Part shown: piece after piece, positions 8,731-16,379 of the stretch
Numbering within the stretch: the first letter of the stretch is position 1
How the letters are laid out: each line of letters opens with the position of its first letter
Assembly (NCBI GenBank): GCA_045110515.1
Contig: JBGCGD010000004.1
Span: forward strand, 62,001 to 126,000
Length of the DNA stretch: 64,000 bases
Origin: Granulosicoccus sp045110515
GTDB lineage: Bacteria > Pseudomonadota > Gammaproteobacteria > Granulosicoccales > Granulosicoccaceae
Reading direction: 5' to 3'
Notes under the pieces: model-generated
What the model saw: the letters and a program-made list of their open reading frames with translations, nothing else
What the model was told of the DNA's origin: nothing
Database searches by the model: none
Program-made: the position numbers and the translations under genes

Positions 8731-10530
8731 ATGAGTGAATTACAAACGATCAAAGTACCAGACATCGGCGATGTCGATGACGTAGAAGTGATTGAAGTGC
8801 TGGTGTCTATTGGTGACACAGTTGCATTAGAAGACTCTTTAATCACTGTTGAAAGTGACAAAGCTAGCATGGAGATTCCTGCCCCGGTCGCCGGTGTCGT
8901 CACATCACTCATTGTGAAGACGGGTGATAGAGTGGCAGAAGGCAATGACATATTAGTGATCGATATTGCTGCAGCAGATGCCCCCGAACCTGCGCCGGAG
9001 CCTGCAAGCAAGCAAGCTGACGTAGCAGTTGCATCCAATGCAAGTGAATTGCCCGCTGATGTTTCTCAGCCCGCAACAGTACCGGCTTCGGCTGTGTCTC
9101 AAAGCAACTCACCCACCGCAGATGAAAACTACGATCTTGTTGTTCTCGGTGCCGGACCCGGAGGGTATACGTCCGCATTCAGAGCCGCAGACCTGGGGCT
9201 TAAGGTGCTGTTGGTGGAGCGCTACCCCATTCTAGGTGGCGTTTGCCTAAACGTCGGGTGTATCCCGTCAAAAGCCCTCTTACACACCTCAGCAATCATC
9301 CAGGAAACTCGTGACATGGCCGCTCATGGCGTCACGTTTGGCGAACCCAGTATCGATATCGATAAGCTGCGCGGATTTAAAAACGAGGTTATCGGTAAAT
9401 TAACCGGTGGGCTTGCAGGGTTGGCTAAACAACGAAAAGTAGCCGTCGCCCACGGTAACGCAGCTTTCACATCCACTCATACATTGAGCATCACCGATGG
9501 CGATGATGTGAAAACCATTGGGTTCACTAACGCGGTCATTGCGGCGGGTTCGAAAAGCATTCGTATACCCGGGTTCCCTTACGACGACCCACGGTTAATG
9601 GACTCAACCGGCGCTTTGGAGCTTGCCGATATTCCTAAGCGGCTGTTAGTCATTGGAGGTGGCATTATCGGTCTAGAGATGGGCTGCGTGTATGCAGGCT
9701 TAGGTTCTAACGTGACCGTCGTGGAGCTCTCTGAAGGCTTAATGCCAGGTTGTGATAGAGATCTGGTGCGTCCTCTTGAGAAGCGTTTGCGCGCTGATTT
9801 TGAGAATATATTCTTAGGTTCCAAGGTCACAGGTATGACATCGGCTGATGCAGGACTGACAGTCACCTTCGAAGGTGGGAAAGCGCCAGAGAGCGATACC
9901 TTCGATCGTGTGCTTCTCGCGGTTGGACGCAGCCCTAACGGACACGAAATTGCTGCGGATGTTGCTGGTGTTCACGTTGATGAGCGTGGGTTCATTCCCG
10001 TGAATTCTCAGCAACGTACCAACGTCGACCACATCTTCGCTATTGGCGATATTGTCGGTCAACCCATGCTTGCACACAAAGCAACACATGAAGGCAAAGT
10101 GGCAGCAGAAGTCGCAGCCGGACAAAAATCTTACTTCGATGCCAAGACTATTCCATCCGTTGCCTACACTGACCCTGAAGTCGCTTGGATGGGACTCACA
10201 GAAACAGCAGCGAAAGCAGAGGGCATTCCAGTGGCTAAGGGAGCATTCCCATGGGCTGCCAGCGGACGCTCATTGAGCATGGGACGAAGTGAAGGCATGA
10301 CCAAAGTCATCTATGACCCGGAAACCAAGCAAGTGCTGGGTGCGGGTATGGTTGGACCGAATGCTGGAGAACTTATTTCAGAGGCCGTGCTCGCCTTAGA
10401 GATGGGTGCTGATATTGAAGATATCGCACTGACAGTTCACCCGCATCCGACACTATCTGAAACGTTTAATTTTGCGGCTGAGGTGGCTGAAGGCACAGTT
10501 ACCGATATTTACGCACCCAAAAAAAGATAG
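8731..10530 (+). CDS. lpdA: Dihydrolipoamide dehydrogenase (PDH E3) with N-terminal lipoyl domain
   Basis: FAD flavoprotein that reoxidises dihydrolipoamide and makes NADH. Residues 1-80 are a complete lipoyl domain with K44 in ESDKASMEIP. An Ala/Pro/Ser linker (about 82-130) joins it to a full E3 module: FAD fold GAGPGGY near residue 140, redox disulfide C172-C177 (GGVCLNVGCIPS), an NAD-binding fold near 300, and the C-terminal catalytic HPHPTLSE. Lipoyl-bearing E3 proteins are known in Neisseria and some other proteobacteria. The domain is very similar to that of the upstream E2, so it may have arisen by duplication within the operon. A perfect hairpin at 10547-10575 ends the operon. Confidence 0.96.
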   Translation: MSELQTIKVPDIGDVDDVEVIEVLVSIGDTVALEDSLITVESDKASMEIPAPVAGVVTSLIVKTGDRVAEGNDILVIDIAAADAPEPAPEPASKQADVAVASNASELPADVSQPATVPASAVSQSNSPTADENYDLVVLGAGPGGYTSAFRAADLGLKVLLVERYPILGGVCLNVGCIPSKALLHTSAIIQETRDMAAHGVTFGEPSIDIDKLRGFKNEVIGKLTGGLAGLAKQRKVAVAHGNAAFTSTHTLSITDGDDVKTIGFTNAVIAAGSKSIRIPGFPYDDPRLMDSTGALELADIPKRLLVIGGGIIGLEMGCVYAGLGSNVTVVELSEGLMPGCDRDLVRPLEKRLRADFENIFLGSKVTGMTSADAGLTVTFEGGKAPESDTFDRVLLAVGRSPNGHEIAADVAGVHVDERGFIPVNSQQRTNVDHIFAIGDIVGQPMLAHKATHEGKVAAEVAAGQKSYFDAKTIPSVAYTDPEVAWMGLTETAAKAEGIPVAKGAFPWAASGRSLSMGRSEGMTKVIYDPETKQVLGAGMVGPNAGELISEAVLALEMGADIEDIALTVHPHPTLSETFNFAAEVAEGTVTDIYAPKKR

Positions 10531-10546
10531 ACGCCGTGTTCTAACA

Positions 10547-10575
10547 AGCGATGGTAAGAAACACTTACCATCGCT
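10547..10575. terminator. Bidirectional terminator between lpdA and the hydantoinase gene
   Basis: A perfect 12-bp inverted repeat (AGCGATGGTAAG and its complement) encloses a 5-base loop. It starts 16 bases after the lpdA stop and ends 30 bases before the end of the convergent gene. There is no long T run on either side, so it may work as a stabilising hairpin or with Rho. Confidence 0.6.
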
Positions 10576-10605
10576 GTCACGACATGCGCGGTATTTGAGT
10601 AGTTG

Positions 10606-12585
10606 CTAAATTGAACTCGCAGGCCTACCCGTGGCTAATGCGGAAACGCGGCTTTCGAAAAACACAGTTTGATCACCGTCTTTGACGCTGGTGTCTTTAC
10701 GATCAAACGATAGTGTTAATGAGCTCGCTCCAGCAGCTGTGGCCTTCTCTCTTGCTAACTGCTCGCATTTGTCTTTAGCCGCCTGCACCCCCTCTTCCAG
10801 ATCTTCAAACTCAACTGGCCCATCTGGAAACAATACGCTGACGCGCTTGCCGCCAGCAGGTGCTATTGAAATAACCTGCTCTTGCCTGACGGTTCCTACA
10901 ACGGCACCCAGTGCGTTCGCTACGTGCGCATAATCAGGTAAGACCACCTCAGTATCCAACAACGTCGCAGCACTAGAGTAGTAACTGGCAGCAGGAGCGC
11001 CCAATCCAACCACAGGGACATCCAACTTCGCATTGAGCGATATCAAACTACCATCACGACCACTGATTGTTTTTCGAATGAGCGATAGTTGAGATTCGGT
11101 CAGAGTAGCCGTTTGATCATCACAAGACGCGACGGTATCTAGTAATACCATTGCAGTGTCTTCGGAGATGAGCTGCATTACAGATGAGGCGAAGGCTTGT
11201 GTATCAGCAAACTCCTGCCCTAAATTATCTACCGCATACCGCATCAACAAAGAAGCGCCCAGGCTAGCTCCCCGAGTTTCCCAGTCGGATTGAATACCCA
11301 AAATATGGCAGGCGTCACTGGGGGTAAACCCTGAGCGTAGAACAACCCCCCGTTGTTCAAGTTTATTCAACGCACGTTCTAGAGTCTGGTCACTGAATAG
11401 CGCTTGTAACGATATAGGACCTTGCGCTATCCGCTCATATAACTCACGCTGTTGTAGAGTCAGATCACTTGGTTCGGCGCCATGGGTCATAACAAACTGT
11501 GCGCTATGCGTTGTACTAAATGGAAGAGCAAGTTGAGCCTCCAACTCAGAGACGAGTTCAGGGTATTTCCTCGTCAATAAGCTTAAGGGCATGACGCGAT
11601 TCGGTCCGGCCGTAAACGAATGAGAGTCTCGATTGAATCGAATTGCACTGTCCCCGCCTAAACCGTAAGTTCTGACATCCACCGCCTGCACCATGGTTCT
11701 CCAACCGCCGACAGTAGCTCCATTGGGGTTTAGTCTCGGCTGGGAGTCACGAATTAGCGCAATGTCGGTGGTAGTCCCCCCCATATCAGAGACTAGTAAC
11801 GTACTCTGTTTACAGAGAAACTGAGCTCCAACAACACTCGCCGCAGGCCCGCTCAAGATGGTTTCAACCGGATACTGAATCGCCATCTCATCGCTGATTA
11901 AAGACCCATCACCTTTCACCACCATTAAGGGGGCTTGGATTCCCTGTTCTGCCAGTAGCTTCCTGGCAGCATCTAACAGGGAACCAATCATAGGAATAAG
12001 ACGCGCGTTGAGTAACGCCGTTAACGCTCGCCTGGGTGCATCTAACCCCGAGCTTAAATGGTGGCCGCAGGTAACAGGCTTGCCGGTGATTGACGTAATC
12101 AGCTCCTGAACTCGCATTTCGTGTTCAGGATTCCTGACAGCAAAAACACCGGATACAGCATAAGCATCAACCTGAGCATCAATACGGGAAACAAATTCCT
12201 CACAGGTTTTCAAATCAGGAGCACACAAGGCATGCCCACTGGCGTTATGGCCGCCATCGATAAAAACATGCGGATCGCCTCCCAAGGCTTCACCCAAATT
12301 GGCTCGCTTCATTTGTGTCGGAGTAAAACCGACCAATACCAATGCAACCGGACGCCCTCTTCCCTCCACCAAGGCATTGGTAGCAAGTGTTGTCGATAAC
12401 GATACCAAGGAGATATCAGACATTAGAGGTTTATCCGTTAGCCCCTCCACCGCCCCTCTCAAGCCTTGAATGAGATCATCGTGAGTCGTCAAGGATTTTG
12501 CGCTAGCCAGAACACTGAGAGCGTCATCAACGATTACGGCATCGGTGTAAGTGCCACCGGTATCAAGACCAAGCTGAAAACCCAC
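10606..12585 (-). CDS. Hydantoinase/oxoprolinase family protein (HyuA-like)
   Basis: 659-residue ASKHA-fold protein of the N-methylhydantoinase A / 5-oxoprolinase A family. Members couple ATP hydrolysis to opening of cyclic amides or to carboxylation of small ketones. The N-terminal phosphate-binding loop LGLDTGGTYTDAV begins at residue 6. A second ATPase signature, DMGGTTTDIAL, lies near residue 268, followed by the conserved GGDSAIRF region. The usual partner HyuB is absent on either side, so the substrate cannot be inferred. ATG at 12585 places the first motif as in relatives. It stands alone and converges on lpdA. Confidence 0.82.
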   Translation of the reverse strand: MGFQLGLDTGGTYTDAVIVDDALSVLASAKSLTTHDDLIQGLRGAVEGLTDKPLMSDISLVSLSTTLATNALVEGRGRPVALVLVGFTPTQMKRANLGEALGGDPHVFIDGGHNASGHALCAPDLKTCEEFVSRIDAQVDAYAVSGVFAVRNPEHEMRVQELITSITGKPVTCGHHLSSGLDAPRRALTALLNARLIPMIGSLLDAARKLLAEQGIQAPLMVVKGDGSLISDEMAIQYPVETILSGPAASVVGAQFLCKQSTLLVSDMGGTTTDIALIRDSQPRLNPNGATVGGWRTMVQAVDVRTYGLGGDSAIRFNRDSHSFTAGPNRVMPLSLLTRKYPELVSELEAQLALPFSTTHSAQFVMTHGAEPSDLTLQQRELYERIAQGPISLQALFSDQTLERALNKLEQRGVVLRSGFTPSDACHILGIQSDWETRGASLGASLLMRYAVDNLGQEFADTQAFASSVMQLISEDTAMVLLDTVASCDDQTATLTESQLSLIRKTISGRDGSLISLNAKLDVPVVGLGAPAASYYSSAATLLDTEVVLPDYAHVANALGAVVGTVRQEQVISIAPAGGKRVSVLFPDGPVEFEDLEEGVQAAKDKCEQLAREKATAAGASSLTLSFDRKDTSVKDGDQTVFFESRVSALATGRPASSI

Positions 12586-12846
12586 TATTTTCTCAGACCT
12601 TTAAAGTTTAGCGTGACTATTCACCAAGCTAAAGCTGTTGTAAAGGTGCAAAGTTGCAAATGAGAATTCAAACGTCGCCCATCTGGAAGTAATCCGAGTC
12701 GCCACCCCAAAAACACGTTACTGGATCCGCCAAATAGAAAATAGTGCCCACTTCACGACTTAAGGGGTATCACAAACCCAGGTGGCGGGCTCCAAGGCAC
12801 CTACATTGCATACGATTTGGAAATCATATTGCGAAATGGCTCCACT

Positions 12847-13278
12847 ATGCAGTTTTCTTCGACAGCAAAATCAACAACACCTACGCTAAAAAAACGATTC
12901 CGCGGATTCACACTGATAGAGATTCTTTTCGTCGTTGCAATCTTAGGAATTCTGACAGCGATAGCTATCCCAAATTATTCCAGCTACACCAAAAAAACCC
13001 GTCGAGCAGATGGACAGGTTGCGCTAATGAATGAAGTGCAGGCGCTGGAGAGGTGCAAGACATCAACTTATACCTATGTCGGTTGCGGTCTTACAAACAG
13101 CGAATCACCCGAGTCCCACTACGCAATCAGCATCGGCAGCACAACAGCGACAGCTTACGTGCTAACCGCTACCGCGCAGGGTGCACAATCCAGTGATACG
13201 CCTTGCTTATCGATGCAAATAACCTCTCAGGGCATCCGTACACCCGATCCCGACACTTCAGTTTGCTGGCCTGATTAG
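12847..13278 (+). CDS. Type IV pilin, PilE-like
   Basis: Prepilin with leader peptide ending FRG, followed by the mature N-terminus FTLIEILFVVAILGIL. The G|F cleavage site falls after residue 20, and Glu5 of the mature protein is present. The soluble part is short (143 residues in all) and has two cysteine pairs, one a C-terminal C-x(n)-C loop (C near 120 and a final CWPD), the D-loop pattern of pilins. I chose ATG at 12847. A TTG 30 bases upstream is also open. It heads the minor-pilin cluster, so it may be a PilE-type minor pilin and not the major subunit. Confidence 0.8.
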   Translation: MQFSSTAKSTTPTLKKRFRGFTLIEILFVVAILGILTAIAIPNYSSYTKKTRRADGQVALMNEVQALERCKTSTYTYVGCGLTNSESPESHYAISIGSTTATAYVLTATAQGAQSSDTPCLSMQITSQGIRTPDPDTSVCWPD

Positions 13279-13398
13279 TAAGGTGCTACTAGCGAGCTAA
13301 CAAGCTTTATTAGTAACAGGCAGCTCAAGCTGCGAGCAAAGTGTTAGCTGTCACCCATGCTTCGTCAACTTTCAATGTATATCGCCGCTATCCCGACT

Positions 13399-14016
13399 AT
13401 GGAAAGAAAATCTGCTAAAGGGTTCTCGCTTTTAGAGCTGTTAATAACGGTGGCAATTGCCGGCATCCTGCTGGGCGTTGGTGTACCCGGATTCGGAAGC
13501 TTAATTAAAGAGAGCAGAATCAGTTCACAATACAACTCCCTGGTAGGCTCCCTTTACCAAGCACGATCGGAAGCTATCAAAGGCGCGGCCGATGTCACCG
13601 TCTGTCCGAAATCCGGTCCAGGCACTAACACCTGCGGTGGCGCCAACGATTGGGAAAACGGCTGGATAGTTTTTCTTGATCGCACAAATGCTTCTAATGA
13701 AGCGAACGCGTCCATCAACGCAGGCGATGAAATAATTTCTGTAAAGCCTCGACTGAAAGGCGGCAACACGATAAGCGCCATAGGCTCGACGACCAACGCG
13801 GTAACAAATGTGCAGACCGTCAGTTACGTTAGATACTTGCAAAACGGTACGTCGTCACTCTCCACAGGTTCAATCATTATTTGCGACGAAACTCGAGGTG
13901 CTCCAGACTCTCGCGCTTTAAATATTGTGCAAACCGGTGACATTCGCAGAGGTGCCACTACGAGCGCCAACCCCGCACCGCTTGATGCATTCAATCGCCC
14001 CATTGTTTGCCCTTGA
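13399..14016 (+). CDS. Minor pilin, FimT/FimU (GspH) type
   Basis: Pseudopilin whose prepilin leader MERKSAKG is followed by FSLLELLITVAIAGILLGVG; Glu5 of the mature form is present. The GspH/FimT domain shows the usual helix SLYQARSEAIK and a cysteine near C94 within CPKSGPG. The ATG at 13399 gives a canonical 8-residue leader; ATGs at 13357 and 13375 are in frame and would give longer leaders. In type IV pili the FimU/FimT protein is one of the tip-complex initiators with PilV, PilW, PilX and PilY1, all of which follow here in that order. Confidence 0.82.
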   Translation: MERKSAKGFSLLELLITVAIAGILLGVGVPGFGSLIKESRISSQYNSLVGSLYQARSEAIKGAADVTVCPKSGPGTNTCGGANDWENGWIVFLDRTNASNEANASINAGDEIISVKPRLKGGNTISAIGSTTNAVTNVQTVSYVRYLQNGTSSLSTGSIIICDETRGAPDSRALNIVQTGDIRRGATTSANPAPLDAFNRPIVCP

Positions 14017-14091
14017 TTCATGATGCCCCTAGCCATGAAAAAACCAAACCTTTTTAAAGATCTAACCGTGAACCAGACAATTAGAAGGTCT

Positions 14092-14607
14092 ATGGATTCT
14101 CACGCATCCCGGAGAACTCAAGGCGGAGTGGGACTGATCGAAGTCTTGATCGCTGTCGTGGTTATGTCTGTGGGTTTTCTGGCCGCCGCAAGAATGCAGG
14201 TGGAAGGCATGCGATTTAGTCAAAGTGCCTATTATCAGTCGCAGGCGCATTTTCTCGCCAACGACATGATCGATAGAATGCGTAGTAACATCCAGGGAGT
14301 CCTGGATGGTGAGTATGATAATAAAACGACATCATCCAGCGCGGTTCAACCCGGGTGCACTGACTGCACACCTGCAGAAGTTGCTCGTTTAGACCTATTC
14401 GATTGGAGCGCAAATTTGTATCCCATCAAAGGTTCAGCCGGATTTATACCTGCATTGCAAGGTGGCACTAGCCCTGCACAAGGTCGAATAATAGCGATTA
14501 CCGGTGAACAGTATGCTATCGAGATGACTTGGAGCGAAGTTATAGCCGGTGCGAATACTACGCAGCGCCTCCGGATTCAATTCGAACTGGAGACACGTGG
14601 AATATGA
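14092..14607 (+). CDS. pilV: Minor pilin PilV
   Basis: Prepilin-type protein with leader MDSHASRRTQGG and mature start VGLIEVLIAVVVMSVGFLAA. The following AARMQVEGMRFSQSAYYQSQ and LANDMIDRMRSN stretches are typical of PilV (type IV pilus modification protein). ATG at 14092 has AGAAGG three bases upstream and gives a 12-residue leader. An ATG at 14035 would lengthen the leader to 31. A CTDC pair near the middle may form a disulfide. It overlaps pilW by four bases (ATGA), so translation is coupled. Confidence 0.83.
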   Translation: MDSHASRRTQGGVGLIEVLIAVVVMSVGFLAAARMQVEGMRFSQSAYYQSQAHFLANDMIDRMRSNIQGVLDGEYDNKTTSSSAVQPGCTDCTPAEVARLDLFDWSANLYPIKGSAGFIPALQGGTSPAQGRIIAITGEQYAIEMTWSEVIAGANTTQRLRIQFELETRGI

Positions 14608-15725
14608 TGACTTCAAGGTACAACAAAGGATTCTCGCTAATCGAGTTAATGATTGCGATGGTTCTTGGGTTAATGCTGTCGGCTGGCATTTTCACGGTCT
14701 TCTCAGGAAACAAACAAAGTACAGATCTGACCACTACCATGGCAGATATGCAAGAAAACGCGCGATTTGCACTCAGCCAGATATCTAATGATATCCGCAT
14801 GGCTGGCTTTCAAGGATGCAACGATATCAGTCGGGGCGGTCCCACTGTCCTTGCAATTAACGCCCCTACTAATAACTTGGCACTCACAGCTGCAACAGGC
14901 TCGGTGGTGAGCTCTGGATCAAGTTGGACGCCTGCCTCCGCACTTGGATCAGCGGTACCCATACAAAACCAAAATGCCGTGGCAGGTACTCATGCACTGA
15001 GCTTACAGTTCGGATCTGCCGCAAGCTATCCTCTAACACAACACGTTGGAAACGGCGGTGTACCCAATAGATCAGCAAATATTCGCGTCGATACGTCCGA
15101 TGGTATATCTAGCGAGCCGTTTAATATGCAAGCGGGTGAATTCGCCATAATCAGTAATTGCATCGGTGCAGACTTGATCAGAATGACGTCTGTTAACAAT
15201 AGCGGAACCGTTGCAGAGATTGCCCACGCTAACTCTGGAAATACCTCGAATCTGCTTTCGATTGACTATTTGGATACTCCCAGCACAAAGTTTATGAGGT
15301 TCAATTCTAACGTTTACTATGTTGGAAGAACCGGAATCACCGCAGCAGACGGGACACAGCAGACAGGCCTCTACAAACAAACACTACCGTATGACGCCAA
15401 CAACCCTCCTACTCTGATGGTACCTGGCGTAGAAAATATGAGAATTGTGTTTGGCGTTAGGACAGGCACAAGCACATTACGTTTCATCCCCCCCAATGGT
15501 GCAGGGTTAAATGCCGAAAATATCGAGAGCGTTCGTATTGGACTACTCATGGCTTCCGAAGAGGAAATCACTGAAAACGATGACGACAGAACGTATGACT
15601 TAGCCGGTACACCAATAGTCGCCGCATCTGGAGGCGCGGCTGTTGCCGGTACACATCCCCGAGACAAACGATTTCGCCTTGCCTTCAATACGACGGTAAA
15701 GATACGCAATCGCCGTATTGAATGA
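14604..15725 (+). CDS. pilW: Minor pilin PilW
   Basis: Prepilin with leader MMTSRYNKG and mature N-terminus FSLIELMIAMVLGLMLSAG. It is followed by the PilW signature ENARFALSQISNDIRMAGFQGC near residues 53-74. At 373 residues it is of usual PilW size. The start ATG at 14604 overlaps the pilV stop as ATGA; the longer open frame upstream begins at TTG and is not credible. Its own stop overlaps the pilX start in the same way. It is a membrane-inserted pilus-tip component that joins PilX/PilY1 to the pilus. Confidence 0.87.
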   Translation: MMTSRYNKGFSLIELMIAMVLGLMLSAGIFTVFSGNKQSTDLTTTMADMQENARFALSQISNDIRMAGFQGCNDISRGGPTVLAINAPTNNLALTAATGSVVSSGSSWTPASALGSAVPIQNQNAVAGTHALSLQFGSAASYPLTQHVGNGGVPNRSANIRVDTSDGISSEPFNMQAGEFAIISNCIGADLIRMTSVNNSGTVAEIAHANSGNTSNLLSIDYLDTPSTKFMRFNSNVYYVGRTGITAADGTQQTGLYKQTLPYDANNPPTLMVPGVENMRIVFGVRTGTSTLRFIPPNGAGLNAENIESVRIGLLMASEEEITENDDDRTYDLAGTPIVAASGGAAVAGTHPRDKRFRLAFNTTVKIRNRRIE

Positions 15726-16195
15726 GAAATAGGATGAATTCAATGAAATACGACAAATCTCAGCGCGGCGGTGCTCTGCTAGTGGCGATGGTGATGATCT
15801 TCATGCTGTCAATCATGGGTATATCCGTCATGCGCAGTTCAACATTGGAACATCGCATGGCAGTAAATGCGATAAGAACAGCAGCAACATTCCAGGCTGC
15901 AGAATCGGCGTCTAACTTAGCGCTCAATCAGGCCGCAAATTTACAAGCTGCATTTGCTCAGGGACTTAACAACAGCTTTATCGTTGTCGCACCTCCCGTA
16001 GATACTTCTATAGGTCTGGATTCAGTCTCTACCCTGTCCTTTACGGGCGAAGTTCCCATTGAAGGGTTCTCCGCAGGTATCGGGAATAACTTTGAAGCAC
16101 TCGTGTTTGTGGCCACCGGTATAAGCACCATGGATAGCGCCGGTACCCAATCAACGGTTGAACAAGGCGCTTACCGTATAGTTCCTGCCGACTAG
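15722..16195 (+). CDS. pilX: Minor pilus protein PilX
   Basis: 157-residue protein with the PilX N-terminal pattern: basic leader, QRGGALLVAMVMIFMLSIMG membrane segment, then RSSTLEHRMAVN and FQAAESA. Like other PilX proteins it lacks the Glu5 prepilin signature. ATG at 15722 overlaps the pilW stop (ATGA). The in-frame ATG at 15743 has AGGA eight bases upstream and is an equally good start (150 aa). It partners with PilY1, encoded next after a 184-bp gap with no further gene. Confidence 0.82.
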   Translation: MRNRMNSMKYDKSQRGGALLVAMVMIFMLSIMGISVMRSSTLEHRMAVNAIRTAATFQAAESASNLALNQAANLQAAFAQGLNNSFIVVAPPVDTSIGLDSVSTLSFTGEVPIEGFSAGIGNNFEALVFVATGISTMDSAGTQSTVEQGAYRIVPAD

Positions 16196-16379
16196 AACAA
16201 TTGCACTTACCGTATCATTAAGTGTCCGTTGTCACATTTCCACTTCATAAAATCGACATCACAGTACAAAAGCCTCAGAAAGTAGTTCTCTAAGCGATTC
16301 TATATAACGGCAGATTAAAGCGCACGCCCCTCCCAGCCGATATCTCGCTATAGACAGAGAATAGGAGCAATAACAAGTC

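Noticed and set aside
12586..12846. Search for a small RNA or riboswitch upstream of the pilin operon
   Set aside because: No stable hairpin followed by a T run and no conserved riboswitch core seen by eye.
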